From positions 125,866,132-125,930,131 of the forward strand of contig JBCFYV010000012.1 in the NCBI GenBank assembly GCA_039000515.1: a stretch of DNA of 64,000 nucleotides, read 5' to 3'. The translations under genes were made by a program, and so were the position numbers. Source of the DNA: Timema cristinae (lineage: Eukaryota > Arthropoda > Insecta > Phasmatodea > Timematidae). The notes beneath the pieces were generated by a model. The model was not told the DNA's origin. It saw nothing but the letters and a program-made list of their open reading frames with translations, and did not search any database. The first letter of the stretch is position 1, and every line of letters starts with the position of its first letter. Positions 54,855 through 64,000 of the stretch are shown one piece after another.

Positions 54855-55096
54855 GTACCGCGTCTTACTACCCGTTCGGGCTATACGTCTATGTACTAGT
54901 TACATTAAAGTGTTAAGTATTAGGAATGTAATTTAGATTAAGTGTACCCGCATTTACTTGGACAGAGAGTGTAAAACAATTTAGAAAAAAACACCCTCAG
55001 CACACCAGACCGGGATAGAACCCCGATCTCCCCGTCAACGGCAGCTTAGTCTAGTGTGAAAGTAGCGTCTTAGACCATGCGACCACCGAAGGGGGT
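54855..55096 (-). mobile_element. SINE A copy, full length
   Basis: Tail AGTACCGCGTCTTACTACCC, body GTACCCGCATTTACTTGGAC, B-box complement GGGATAGAACCCCG, head TTAGACCATGCGACCACCGA. Confidence 0.85.
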
Positions 55097-55654
55097 TTCT
55101 CACAGGAATGTTTTGTTATTTATTATTAAATAATACTCTCTAACATTGTTCAGAAACGAACCAGAGAAATGTCAGTTGATCGAGCAATAAAACCAATATA
55201 TTTCTGCCGGCAAGTGTTCGACCGCGCGTCTAAAGTGTCGTCACCCCTAGCTTAACGTTCCTGTCAGCAATTTGCACACACACATTCCATTTTTGCGCTG
55301 ATTACAAGTGTCTAGAGGTGGCCCAACAAATGTCCTAATATGGAATCTTCCACGTCTCAAAGCGTCCAACGACAATTATTTTGATTATCGTGGCCAAAAC
55401 TCGGCGGGCGTGAACTGGACGATTGTACAATACGTCATTATATCGTGTGACGAGTCTGCTTCGCAAATCCGCCTGAATTCTCCTTTTGCCTCCCACCGCC
55501 TTAATTTTAACCTCTACACAGTCTTCACGGGGATCAGTTTATTCTTGGTATTTTCGGGGGTATCCAATCTAAGACCCTTGGTTCGAGCCAGATAAGGTAG
55601 TTTCCATTTAAATCATACACAATACACCATATAGTGTCATGTTTTATTTTGATC
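55097..55654. other. Unassigned sequence
   Basis: A 95-codon frame (55308-55595, non-ATG start) has no recognised motif. Confidence 0.5.
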
Positions 55655-55992
55655 ATAGCGTCTTACTACCTGTTCAGGTTGTACACATGTATGACAGTAA
55701 TGGTGGATTCACACGCTCGCTGAAAATCTAGCGCAGAACAGCAATGTGGTCATGTGACGAGCTCTAAGCTACTCTCTGTTCTGTGGATGACAGTTCAAAG
55801 ATCATACGGTTTGGTTTCGGGGCGAGGAAGGAGGCATTTAGAGGTAATCTACCCGTGTAAGGAAAGTGGGAGATCATTTAATACAAACCACCCTGAGTAG
55901 ACCCAGCTGGGATTCGAACCCTGATCTCCCCGTCACCAGAAAGTCAGTCTAAAACGAGTGTGACGCCTTAGACCATGCGGCCACTGAAGCAA
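55655..55992 (-). mobile_element. SINE A copy with internal insertion
   Basis: Tail TAGCGTCTTACTACCTGTTC, B-box complement GGGATTCGAACCCTG, head TTAGACCATGCGGCCACTGA. About 110 bp of foreign sequence (about 55703-55815) lies where GTTTGAGGATGAGGAAGG would be continuous. Confidence 0.8.
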
Positions 55993-56164
55993 GTCGTGTA
56001 TTCGTGCTAATGAGCGGTTGAATCAATTAGGCTCTAACGTCTAATCAAGTCTAGTGTAAGACAAACGCTTTTATACGGAACTGCGAGAAAAGTTAAAGCT
56101 ACAGCCAAGGAAAATGTTACAATGAGTGAGAAATATTCGTCTCTGATCATGAGGACTAGCTTTA

Positions 56165-59068
56165 CACCAGTGTGGTGCTCTCTTGTGCAGTATCCAGCAC
56201 CACTGAACAGGTTCCTCTGACTTTACACCAGTGTGGTACTCTCTTGTGCAGTATCCAGCACCACCGAACAGGTTCCTCTGACTTTACACCAGTGTGGTAC
56301 TCTCTTGTGCAGTATCCAGCACCACTGAACAGGTTCCTCAGACTTTACACCAGTGTGGTACTCTCTTGTGCAGTATCCAGCACCACTGAACAGGTTCCTC
56401 AAGGTTCCTCTGACTTTACACCAGTGTGGTACTCTCTTGTGCAGTATCCAGCACCACTGAACAGGTTCCTCAAGGTTCCTCTGACTTTACACCAGTGTGG
56501 TACTCTCTTGTGCAGTATCCAGCACCACTGAACAGGTTCCTCAAGGTTCCTCTGACTTTACACCAGTGTGGTGCCCTCTTGTGCAGTATCTAGCACCACT
56601 GAACAGGTTCCTCTGACTTTACACCAGTGTGGTGCCCTCTTGTGCAGTATCTAGCACCACTGAACAGGTTCCTCAAGGTTCCTCTGACTTTACACCAGTG
56701 TGGTGCCCTCTTGTGCAGTATCCAGCACCACTGAACAGGTTCCTCTGACTTTACACCAGTGTGGTACTCTCTTGTGCAGTATCCAGCACCACTGAACAGG
56801 TTCCTCAAGGTTCCTCTGACTTTACACCAGTGTGGTGCTCTCTTGTGCAGTATCCAGCACCACTGAACAGGTTCCTCTGACTTTACACCAGTGTGGTGCC
56901 CTCTTGTGCAGTATCTAGCACCACTGAACAGGTTCCTCAAGGTTCCTCTGACTTTACACCAGTGTGGTGCCCTCTTGTGCAGTATCCAGCACCACTGAAC
57001 AGGTTCCTCTGACTTTACACCAGTGTGGTACTCTCTTGTGCAGTATCCAGCACCACTGAACAGGTTCCTCAAGGTTCCTCTGACTTTACACCAGTGTGGT
57101 GCTCTCTTGTGCAGTATCCAGCACCACTGAACAGGTTCCTCTGACTTTACACCAGTGTGGTGCTCTCTTGTGCAGTATCCAGCACCACTGAACAGGTTCC
57201 TCTGACTTTACACCAGTGTGGTACTCTCTTGTGCAGTATCCAGCACCACTGAACAGGTTCCTCAAGGTTCCTCTGACTTTACACCAGTGTGGTGCTCTCT
57301 TGTGCAGTATCCAGCACCACTGAACAGGTTCCTCTGACTTTACACCAGTGTGGTACTCTCTTGTGCAGTATCCAGCACCACTGAACAGGTTCCTCAGACT
57401 TTACACCAGTGTGGTACTCTCTTGTGCAGTATCCAGCACCACTGAACAGGTTCCTCAAGGTTCCTCTGACTTTACACCAGTGTGGTACTCTCTTGTGCAG
57501 TATCCAGCACCACTGAACAGGTTCCTCAAGGTTCCTCTGACTTTACACCAGTGTGGTACTCTCTTGTGCAGTATCCAGCACCACTGAACAGGTTCCTCAA
57601 GGTTCCTCTGACTTTACACCAGTGTGGTGCCCTCTTGTGCAGTATCTAGCACCACTGAACAGGTTCCTCTGACTTTACACCAGTGTGGTGCCCTCTTGTG
57701 CAGTATCTAGCACCACTGAACAGGTTCCTCAAGGTTCCTCTGACTTTACACCAGTGTGGTGCCCTCTTGTGCAGTATCCAGCACCACTGAACAGGTTCCT
57801 CTGACTTTACACCAGTGTGGTACTCTCTTGTGCAGTATCCAGCACCACTGAACAGGTTCCTCAAGGTTCCTCTGACTTTACACCAGTGTGGTGCTCTCTT
57901 GTGCAGATATCCAGCACCACTGAACAGGTTCCTCTGACTTTACACCAGTGTGGTGCTCTCTTGTGCAGTATCCAGCACCACTGAACAGGTTCCTCTGACT
58001 TTACACCAGTGTGGTACTCTCTTGTGCAGTATCCAGCACCACTGAACAGGTTCCTCAAGGTTCCTCTGACTTTACACCAGTGTGGTGCTCTCTTGTGCAG
58101 TATCCAGCACCACTGAACAGGTTCCTCTGACTTTACACCAGTGTGGTACTCTCTTGTGCAGTATCCAGCACCACTGAACAGGTTCCTCTGACTTTACACC
58201 AGTGTGGTACTCTCTAGTTCAGTATCTAGCACCACTGAACAGGTTCCTCAAGGTTCCTCTGACTTTACACCAGTGTGGTACTCTCTAGTTCAGTATCTAG
58301 CACCACTGAACAGGTTCCTCAAGGTTCCTTTGACTTGACACCAGTGTGGTACTCTCTTGTGCAGTATCTAGCACCACTGAACAGGTTCCTCAAGGTTCCT
58401 TTGACTTGACACCAGTGTGGTACTCTCTAGTTCAGTATCTAGCACCACTGAACAGGTTCCTCAAGGTTCCTCTGACTTTACACCAGTGTGGTACTCTCTT
58501 GTGCAGTATCTAGCACCACTGAACAGGTTCCTCAAGGTTCCTCTGACTTTACACCAGGTGGGTACTCTCTAGTTCAGTATCTAGCACCACTGAACAGGTT
58601 CCTCAAGGTTCCTCTGACTTTACACCAGTGTGGTACTCTCTTGTGCAGTATCTAGCACCACTGAACAGGTTCCTCAAGGTTCCTCTGACTTTACACCAGT
58701 GTGGTACTCTCTAGTTCAGTATCTAGCACCACTGAACAGGTTCCTCAAGGTTCCTCTGACTTTACACCAGTGTGGTACTCTCTTGTGCAGTATCTAGCAC
58801 CACTGAACAGGTTCCTCAAGGTTCCTCTGACTTTACACCAGTGTGGTACTCTCTAGTTCAGTATCTAGCACCACTGAACAGGTTCCTCAAGGTTCCTCTG
58901 ACTTTACACCAGTGTGGTACTCTCTTGTGCAGTATCTAGCACCACTGAACAGGTTCCTCAAGGTTCCTTTGACTTGACACCAGTGTGGTACTCTCTTGTG
59001 CAGTATCTAGCACCACTGAACAGGTTCCTCAAGGTTCCTCTGACTTCACACCAGTGTGGTGCTCTTAG
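56165..59068. repeat. 61/71-bp minisatellite, about 43 copies, with large internal duplication
   Basis: The short unit is CTCTGACTTTACACCAGTGT, GGTACTCTCTTGTGCAGTAT, CCAGCACCACTGAACAGGTT, C. The long unit adds CTCAAGGTTC-type 10 bp. Rare variants recur at a fixed 1,056-bp offset (CTCAGAC at 56337 and 57393; a TAGCACC variant at 56591 and 57647). The 3' part (58200-59050) is built of dimers of the AGTTCAG and TGTGCAG types, about 142 bp. Confidence 0.97.
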
Positions 59069-59714
59069 TATTACAAGTCCCGTCTTCTCTTGAACAGTTC
59101 GTACATTTGTGCCCTCTATCAGAGATGGTCATGCACGTGTTGTGTTGTCTGCCCGACTCACCCCTCCCCCCAGCTTCCGCCCCAACAAACCACCCTCCAC
59201 TCTGCTCTCACTACCTCTTTTTAAGGTCTGCTCAAGTTTATTATTTTTTTTTTGTACCAGCGTTTCCGTTTGTCTGGGCCTAGTGTGGCGATGTTTGCCG
59301 TGGGGCCTCTCTCGCCATGGGTGTGCCTAACCAAGGGGAGGGGGTGGGGGCACGTCTCCTCAACACCCGCACACAATATCAGATTGGTTTAAAATCACTA
59401 CCAATGATCTCACACATGCATGGTAGGACCTTAATAAATAGATTGTCCTTGCTTTATTTGTGTGGACAGTAGCGCTCCAAGCGCAAGGTGGGATCACCTT
59501 AAAACATAGTAACAATACTATCACTCACACGAAGTTAACTAAACATTTTTCAAATAACGAACCGACCCGGGGTTCAATCAAAATCTGGTATTTTATTTTA
59601 ACGTCCAAATGAAAGAGTATTTTGACTAAGAAGTTGCTTATTTAGGGGTTAATGTTAGATTAGGCTCCATTTAGGATAGATAAAAGTGATTAGTGAAGGG
59701 AAAATTAATATTTT
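59069..59714. other. Unassigned sequence
   Basis: Two overlapping plus frames (59056-59330) cross C-rich and T-rich tracts and have no recognised motif. Confidence 0.5.
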
Positions 59715-59970
59715 GTGACCCACCTTGGTGGCGTAGTTAGCTAACGCCCTAGATTCGTGTTGAGCTAGACTGCCGAGGATGGGGAGATCAAGGTTCGAAT
59801 CTCGGTCGGGTGAACTGGGGGGGGGGGGGGGTCCCAAGTGGTTTTCACTCTCCCTCCACGCAAATGTGGGTTCACTTACTCTAAATTAAACCTTCCCAAT
59901 TCCTAATCTATTAGCGTAATTCGTATTTAAGCGTAACCCGAATGGGTAGTAAGACGCGGCGCTAAAATAT
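59715..59970 (+). mobile_element. SINE A2 copy, full length
   Basis: Head CCACCTTGGTGGCGTAGTTA GCTAACGCC, B-box AAGGTTCGAATCTCGG, a poly-G expansion (59817-59831) where SINE A has GAGGGTGG, body CACTCTCCCTCCACGCAAAT, tail TAACCCGAATGGGTAGTAAG ACGCGG. Confidence 0.88.
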
Positions 59971-60206
59971 AAATAGATAGTGCTTCAAATTTTCTTTTCA
60001 ACAGATCAACAAAACAACGGGAATGCAACAAAAGAAAAAAGCAACTCGTAAAATAGTCACGCAAATGAGAAAGGGATAAAAAAAGGTATAATTTATAAGA
60101 AATACATCAGCATTTGCATTAATGAGATCAAATTTAGGGGACCAGCTTCAGTAGAGGGGGAGGGGAGGTTGCCTGTACCCAACCCAGATCAGGAATTCGA
60201 CCTCTA
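59971..60206. other. Unassigned sequence
   Basis: Nothing recognised. Confidence 0.4.
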
Positions 60207-60596
60207 TTAATACTTGATGAGCCTAACGTGCAACCCCCGTGTCCATTTGTACGGGTTTAAGATATTCAGTATAGTAGTTTCTAAAACTGGTTTCACTTGA
60301 AATGTGTTTTTATTTCGTACGACACTAGGGACCATTAATATATTGTTAATATCCGAATAACGTTCCTTTAGCGCAGTTCTGTACTCGTTATTTAATATTA
60401 AACCGCACAATACGCAAGTAACATAACTGAACGAGTCGAACTCAAATGAATTGTCCTTTGTACAAAGATAATGAATAAAGATTGTTTTCAACACATGATT
60501 GATCAAAACAAACGCTAGTTTCTGGTATTCCTCCGCCCACAGGTTTCGAATGCTGGTATTGGCCCGAGGCGAGTGGGTACCAGTTCGTGACGTCAT
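60207..60596 (-). other. Unrecognised 129-codon open frame
   Basis: This ATG-initiated minus-strand frame (MTSRTGTHSPRANTSIRNLW...) of 129 codons does not overlap any recognised repeat. The middle is moderately hydrophobic (KLAFVLINHVLKTIFIHYL). I recognise no family. It is the longest repeat-free frame in an AT-rich stretch after the one at 39721, so a real exon or a fossil gene fragment is possible. A TGACGTCA site overlaps the start (60588-60595). Confidence 0.25.
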
Positions 60597-60904
60597 CAGG
60601 AGGGGGGGGCTCTTACTGCCGGGTTCATGTAAACACGGCGAGATCGTCTACAGCTCAAGTTATTTGTTCTATTCACCGAAAGGTCCGGTAGAAATCTTCC
60701 TGCCAGAAAGTAGATTAAAAGAAGTCCGTGGAAGCATTTGTCTGTCAAGTATAATCAACAAGAAAAAGGGTATTTAAAATAAAAACCAAGTTAATGTTGT
60801 CCAGGCACAAATATAGAGAGTGTTTATACTCGTCAGTGAATGAGGGGAGAGGGCTCACTGGATGAATTCCTCTCTTTCTATTTCGTAAAAGTGTGACAGT
60901 GTGC
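60597..60904. other. Unassigned sequence
   Basis: Nothing recognised. Confidence 0.4.
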
Positions 60905-61100
60905 AGAGATGGGAGTGTGGTGGACGCGATATTGACAGATATTCAACAACTGTTGATATCAACAGGTGACGAAAAGTAGACTCTCTATTTAAACTGGAAC
61001 AATGTTTGATTTGTTTTGACCACAACATTATAGTTTGGCTATAAAAACTGCAAAAACACAGTCCTCTTCTTGCGTCTATAATACTCTCATCTTAGGCAGG
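60905..61100. mobile_element. TTAA-type MITE, copy 4, diverged
   Basis: Left GAGATGGGAGTGTGGTGGAC GCGAT, internal CAGATATTCAACAACTGTTG ATATCAACAGGTG, right AAACTGCAAAAACACAGTCC and ACTCTCATCTTAGGC. The same order of blocks as 28580-28848. Confidence 0.55.
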
Positions 61101-61117
61101 TCAAGCTAAGATGCAAC

Positions 61118-62325
61118 CCACTCGCCAGAACAGCTCCAAGTAGGCTGAGAGTACATGACCCTATCTCTCTCAGAACAGCTCCTAGTAGACTGAGAGAGAG
61201 GACATGGCCCTATCTCTCTCAGAACAGCTCCAAGTAGGCTGAGAGTACATGACCCTATCTCTCTCAGAACAGCTCCAAGTAGACTGAGAGAGAGGACATG
61301 GCCCTATCTCTCTCAGAACAGCTCCAAGTAGGCTGAGAGTACATGACCCTATCTCTCTCAGAACAGCTCCAAGTAGACTGAGAGAGAGGACATGGCCCTA
61401 TCTCTCTCAGAACAGCTCCAAGTAGACTGAGAGTACATGACCCTATCTCTCTCAGAACAGCTCCAAGTAGACTGAGAGTACATGACCCTATCTCTCTCAG
61501 AACAGCTCCAAGTAGACTGAGAGAGAGGACATGACCCTATCTCTCTCAGAACAGCTCCAAGTAGACTGAGAGTACATGGCCCTATCTCTCTCAGAACAGC
61601 TCCAAGTAGGCTGAGAGTACATGACCCTATCTCTCTCAGAACAGCTCCAAGTAGACTGAGAGAGAGGACATGACCCTATCTCTCTCAGAACAGCTCCAAG
61701 TAGACTGAGAGAGAGGACATGACCCTATCTCTCTCAGAACAGCTCCAAGTAGACTGAGAGTACATGGCCCTATCTCTCTCAGAACAGCTCCAAGTAGACT
61801 GAGAGTACATGGCCCTATCTCTCTCAGAACAGCTCCAAGTAGACTGAGAGTACATGACCCTATCTCTCTCAGAACAGCTCCAAGTAGACTGAGAGTACAT
61901 GACCCTATCTCTCTCAGAACAGCTCCAAGTAGACTGAGAGTACATGGCCCTATCTCTCTCAGAACAGCTCCAAGTAGACTGAGAGTACATGGCCCTATCT
62001 CTCTCAGAACAGCTCCAAGTAGACTGAGAGTACATGGCCCTATCTCTCTCAGAACAGCTCCAAGTAGACTGAGAGTACATGGCCCTATCTCTCTCAGAAC
62101 AGCTCCAAGTAGGCTGAGAGTACATGACCCTATCTCTCTCAGAACAGCTCCAAGTAGACTGAGAGAGAGGACATGGCCCTATCTCTCTCAGAACAGCTCC
62201 AAGTAGGCTGAGAGTACATGACCCTATCTCTCTCAGAACAGCTCCAAGTAGACTGAGAGAGAGGACATGGCCCTATCTCTCTCAGAACAGCTCCAAGTAG
62301 ACTGAGAGAGAGGACATGGCCCGTT
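61118..62325. repeat. 45/49-bp minisatellite, about 25 copies
   Basis: The unit is AGTAGACTGAGAGTACATGA, CCCTATCTCTCTCAGAACAG, CTCCA (45 bp). A second form has GAGAGAGAGGACATG (49 bp). Runs of the 45-bp form leave a 146-codon minus frame (61685-62125) with a 15-residue repeat, ended by the first 49-bp unit. Confidence 0.96.
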
Positions 62326-62907
62326 CTCTCCCTGAGCAACCCACAGCGGGTCCAACCTCCTTCTTTCGTCGGCCGGAGGAGGATGCTGGTTGTCTTGAGA
62401 TGGTGCGGATACAATCTGATGTCACGGTCATTCAGGGGGTGGGGGGAGGACAGCAATAACCTCAGTACGTGAGTGACGTCACAGTCCGGCCCGTTGTTTC
62501 CTGGCTCGCGGTGTTACTGACCACAGGTTGAGAGACTCGAGACCGCAGAACACCTGTAGGAATCCAGCAGGTGGACAATTATCGGGTTTCGGAACAAAAT
62601 TCACTTACAAATTTTTCCTTGAAAAGATTACATCTATTTAAACGACCTAAGCCTACAAGTACAGCGCTTGGCGGTGGAACGCATCACTAACGTCGAGGCA
62701 GCTATGGACCAGATATGTTGATACTATCATACTATCTTGTATCTTGTATCCACGAATACACACTCCCCTTCCCCTCCTCTATCGCTGGTATTCAACGATC
62801 TGAAAGTTGTACCAATATATCTTCATCTCGTACTTATATTAGTCTTAGCACGAAAGTACCCGGCTTTACAATTTTGGAGGGGGGTGCATTTCGTTTCAAC
62901 CTTCAGA
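62326..62907. other. Unassigned sequence
   Basis: 62669-62720 resembles 48901-48955 (see that entry). TGACGTCA occurs at 62473-62480. Confidence 0.45.
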
Positions 62908-62985
62908 CCATGATTCTGACCCCGACCTTCCCGTTATCAACAGTCCAGTCTATTGCGAGAGTGACGCCTTAAACCATTTTCCCCA
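62908..62985 (-). mobile_element. SINE A head fragment
   Basis: GACCTTCCCGTTATCAACAG, TCCAGTCTATTGCGAGAGTG, ACGCCTTAAACCAT. Confidence 0.75.
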
Positions 62986-63354
62986 AACTATTCATAAGTG
63001 GGTAGTTTGACACGTAATCGTTGCCTGGTTCATATCCCTCCAACCTGGTAACAACATTGGTAACTTATAGATAGTAATAACTAATAATATTGCGCGTCTG
63101 GGGTACATCAAGCCTCGTTACAGATAGATGGTGTTATCGACACTACTAAAACGCCACGTCCATCCAAGCGCAGGTCACGTGACTACCGCCAGTATGCCCC
63201 ATTGCACCAGTAAACAAGGCGCATGTCCCTGAATGTGTAATCCTCCATCTTTGTTCCGCTGTTGCATGGCATGAACCTGTTTGTCCGTGTAACGGGGTGT
63301 GCTCGCAGTAATCACGTAGCCTTGAATGAGACGTGACCTTCATCCCCTTATCAC
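62986..63354. other. Unassigned sequence
   Basis: Nothing recognised. Confidence 0.5.
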
Positions 63355-63480
63355 CCGTCTTTCTTACTACCTGTTGAGTCTAATGGGGCACAGTAATTAG
63401 AGAGGAAGTATTTCAGAGGTAGACTACCCGCATTGCGTGGGAGACCATTTAGGGAAAACAAACCTCAGTAGACCCAATGG
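63355..63480 (-). mobile_element. SINE A copy, tail and body part
   Basis: CTTTCTTACTACCTGTTGAG, AGACTACCCGCATTGCGTGG, CCTCAGTAGACCCAATGGG. The head is missing here; a matching head piece lies at 63850-63878. Confidence 0.7.
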
Positions 63481-63849
63481 GCTCCGTGTTGACAGACGCA
63501 GGGCTGGTTTCGTGGAAATAACCAAAGACGTGTTGAAGTTTCGTTTTCAGTTTGTTTCACGTGTATTTAAGTAATATTCTATTTAAGTTTTATATTTAAT
63601 AAATGTGTTTGTATTAAAATGGAAACGTTAATTGAACAAGTCAAACATCCACCTTCTTTCTCATCTTCCAAAACAGCTGCTAACAGCTGCATCTTTTCTT
63701 CCCAGTACTATTATCTGAACTTAAACAAGACATTTTGGAGAACGCCATCATAACTAAACTTCACTGGAGCAGACCAGAAAGAAACAACACTGAATTCTGG
63801 AGAAAGAGGGACATTGCTTAGCTTAGCGTTCTGTGTGTATCGACCTTAA
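63481..63849. other. Unassigned sequence, possibly inserted in a SINE
   Basis: It lies between the tail/body (63355-63480) and a head piece (63850-63878) of the same orientation. It contains an AATAAA (63598-63603). No terminal repeats were identified. Confidence 0.35.
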
Positions 63850-63878
63850 CACGAGAGTGACGCCTTAGACCTTTCTAT
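63850..63878 (-). mobile_element. SINE A head fragment
   Basis: AACACGAGAGTGACGCCTTA GACC. Probably the remainder of the copy at 63355. Confidence 0.55.
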
Positions 63879-64000
63879 GATAGCGCCAACTGGCATGCCA
63901 GACAGGTTGCCTAGACTTCAGGCATCACCTCAAATGTTTCAAGTCCCACAGCGCCTTACGGGGGCAGCAAATGCCGTGGGATTGTCATAATAGCGCCTTC
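63879..64000. other. Unassigned end of window
   Basis: ATAGCGCC occurs near both ends of this stretch (63881 and 63989). Nothing else is recognised. Confidence 0.4.

Noticed and set aside
56172..58058. Several open frames in the 61/71-bp array
   Set aside because: Unit-derived frames with identical peptides on repeated blocks. No coding signature.
61685..62456. Minus-strand frames of 146 and 105 codons as genes
   Set aside because: They are by-products of the 45-bp unit, broken wherever the 49-bp form occurs.
36315..62480. Six TGACGTCA (CRE) sites at 36315, 37091, 40072, 51251, 60588 and 62473 as a regulatory set
   Set aside because: More than the about one expected by chance in 64 kb, but they are scattered with no shared context. 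Too weak to call regulatory.

Overview
The window is animal nuclear DNA, most likely from an insect or another arthropod, and I find no confidently identifiable protein-coding gene in it. The arthropod call rests on three things: a seven-copy TTAGG interstitial telomeric tract (37237-37271), about 35 tRNA-derived SINE copies, and remnants of a non-LTR retrotransposon. In their head regions the SINEs translate to peptides such as [30 protein letters not shown] strings, which from memory are common spurious predictions in stick-insect (Timema) and related polyneopteran genomes. That lineage is a tentative inference.

Layout. Positions 1-11,500 hold an edge fragment of a reverse transcriptase, a long-TIR MITE, and tandem arrays of 28, 34, 30, 37, 64 and 49 bp units, with no SINE recognised. 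From 11,500 to 32,600 SINE families A, B, C and D are dense, with nested DNA transposons, a pogo-like MITE, a 33-bp array, and a 2.5-kb array of 46-bp units. This stretch also has a possible promoter and noncoding first exon ending in a consensus splice donor (22060-22488). From 32,600 to 50,000 there are further arrays (60, about 56, about 35, 23, 46, 35, 29, 33, 59 and 40 bp units), retrotransposon 3' ends and scattered SINEs. From 50,000 to 64,000 there are SINEs, a fourth 46-bp array in the opposite orientation, a 2.9-kb array of 61/71-bp units, and a 45/49-bp array.

Main results. (1) The 46-bp minisatellite at four loci comes from the extreme C-terminal coding region of the non-LTR retrotransposon. 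Its unit is bounded by an 8-bp direct repeat (GAGATAGG) at two places in the retrotransposon ORF exactly 46 bp apart, which suggests how the arrays start. (2) Two different hAT-like elements sit in the same 8-bp target, in the A-box region of two SINE A copies. (3) SINE families with unrelated heads share 3' tails (A with B, and C with D). (4) Roughly 29% of the window is minisatellite made of about 28 arrays, most with unrelated units, several with higher-order structure. Long open frames inside arrays arise because the unit length is a multiple of three, and I do not treat them as genes.
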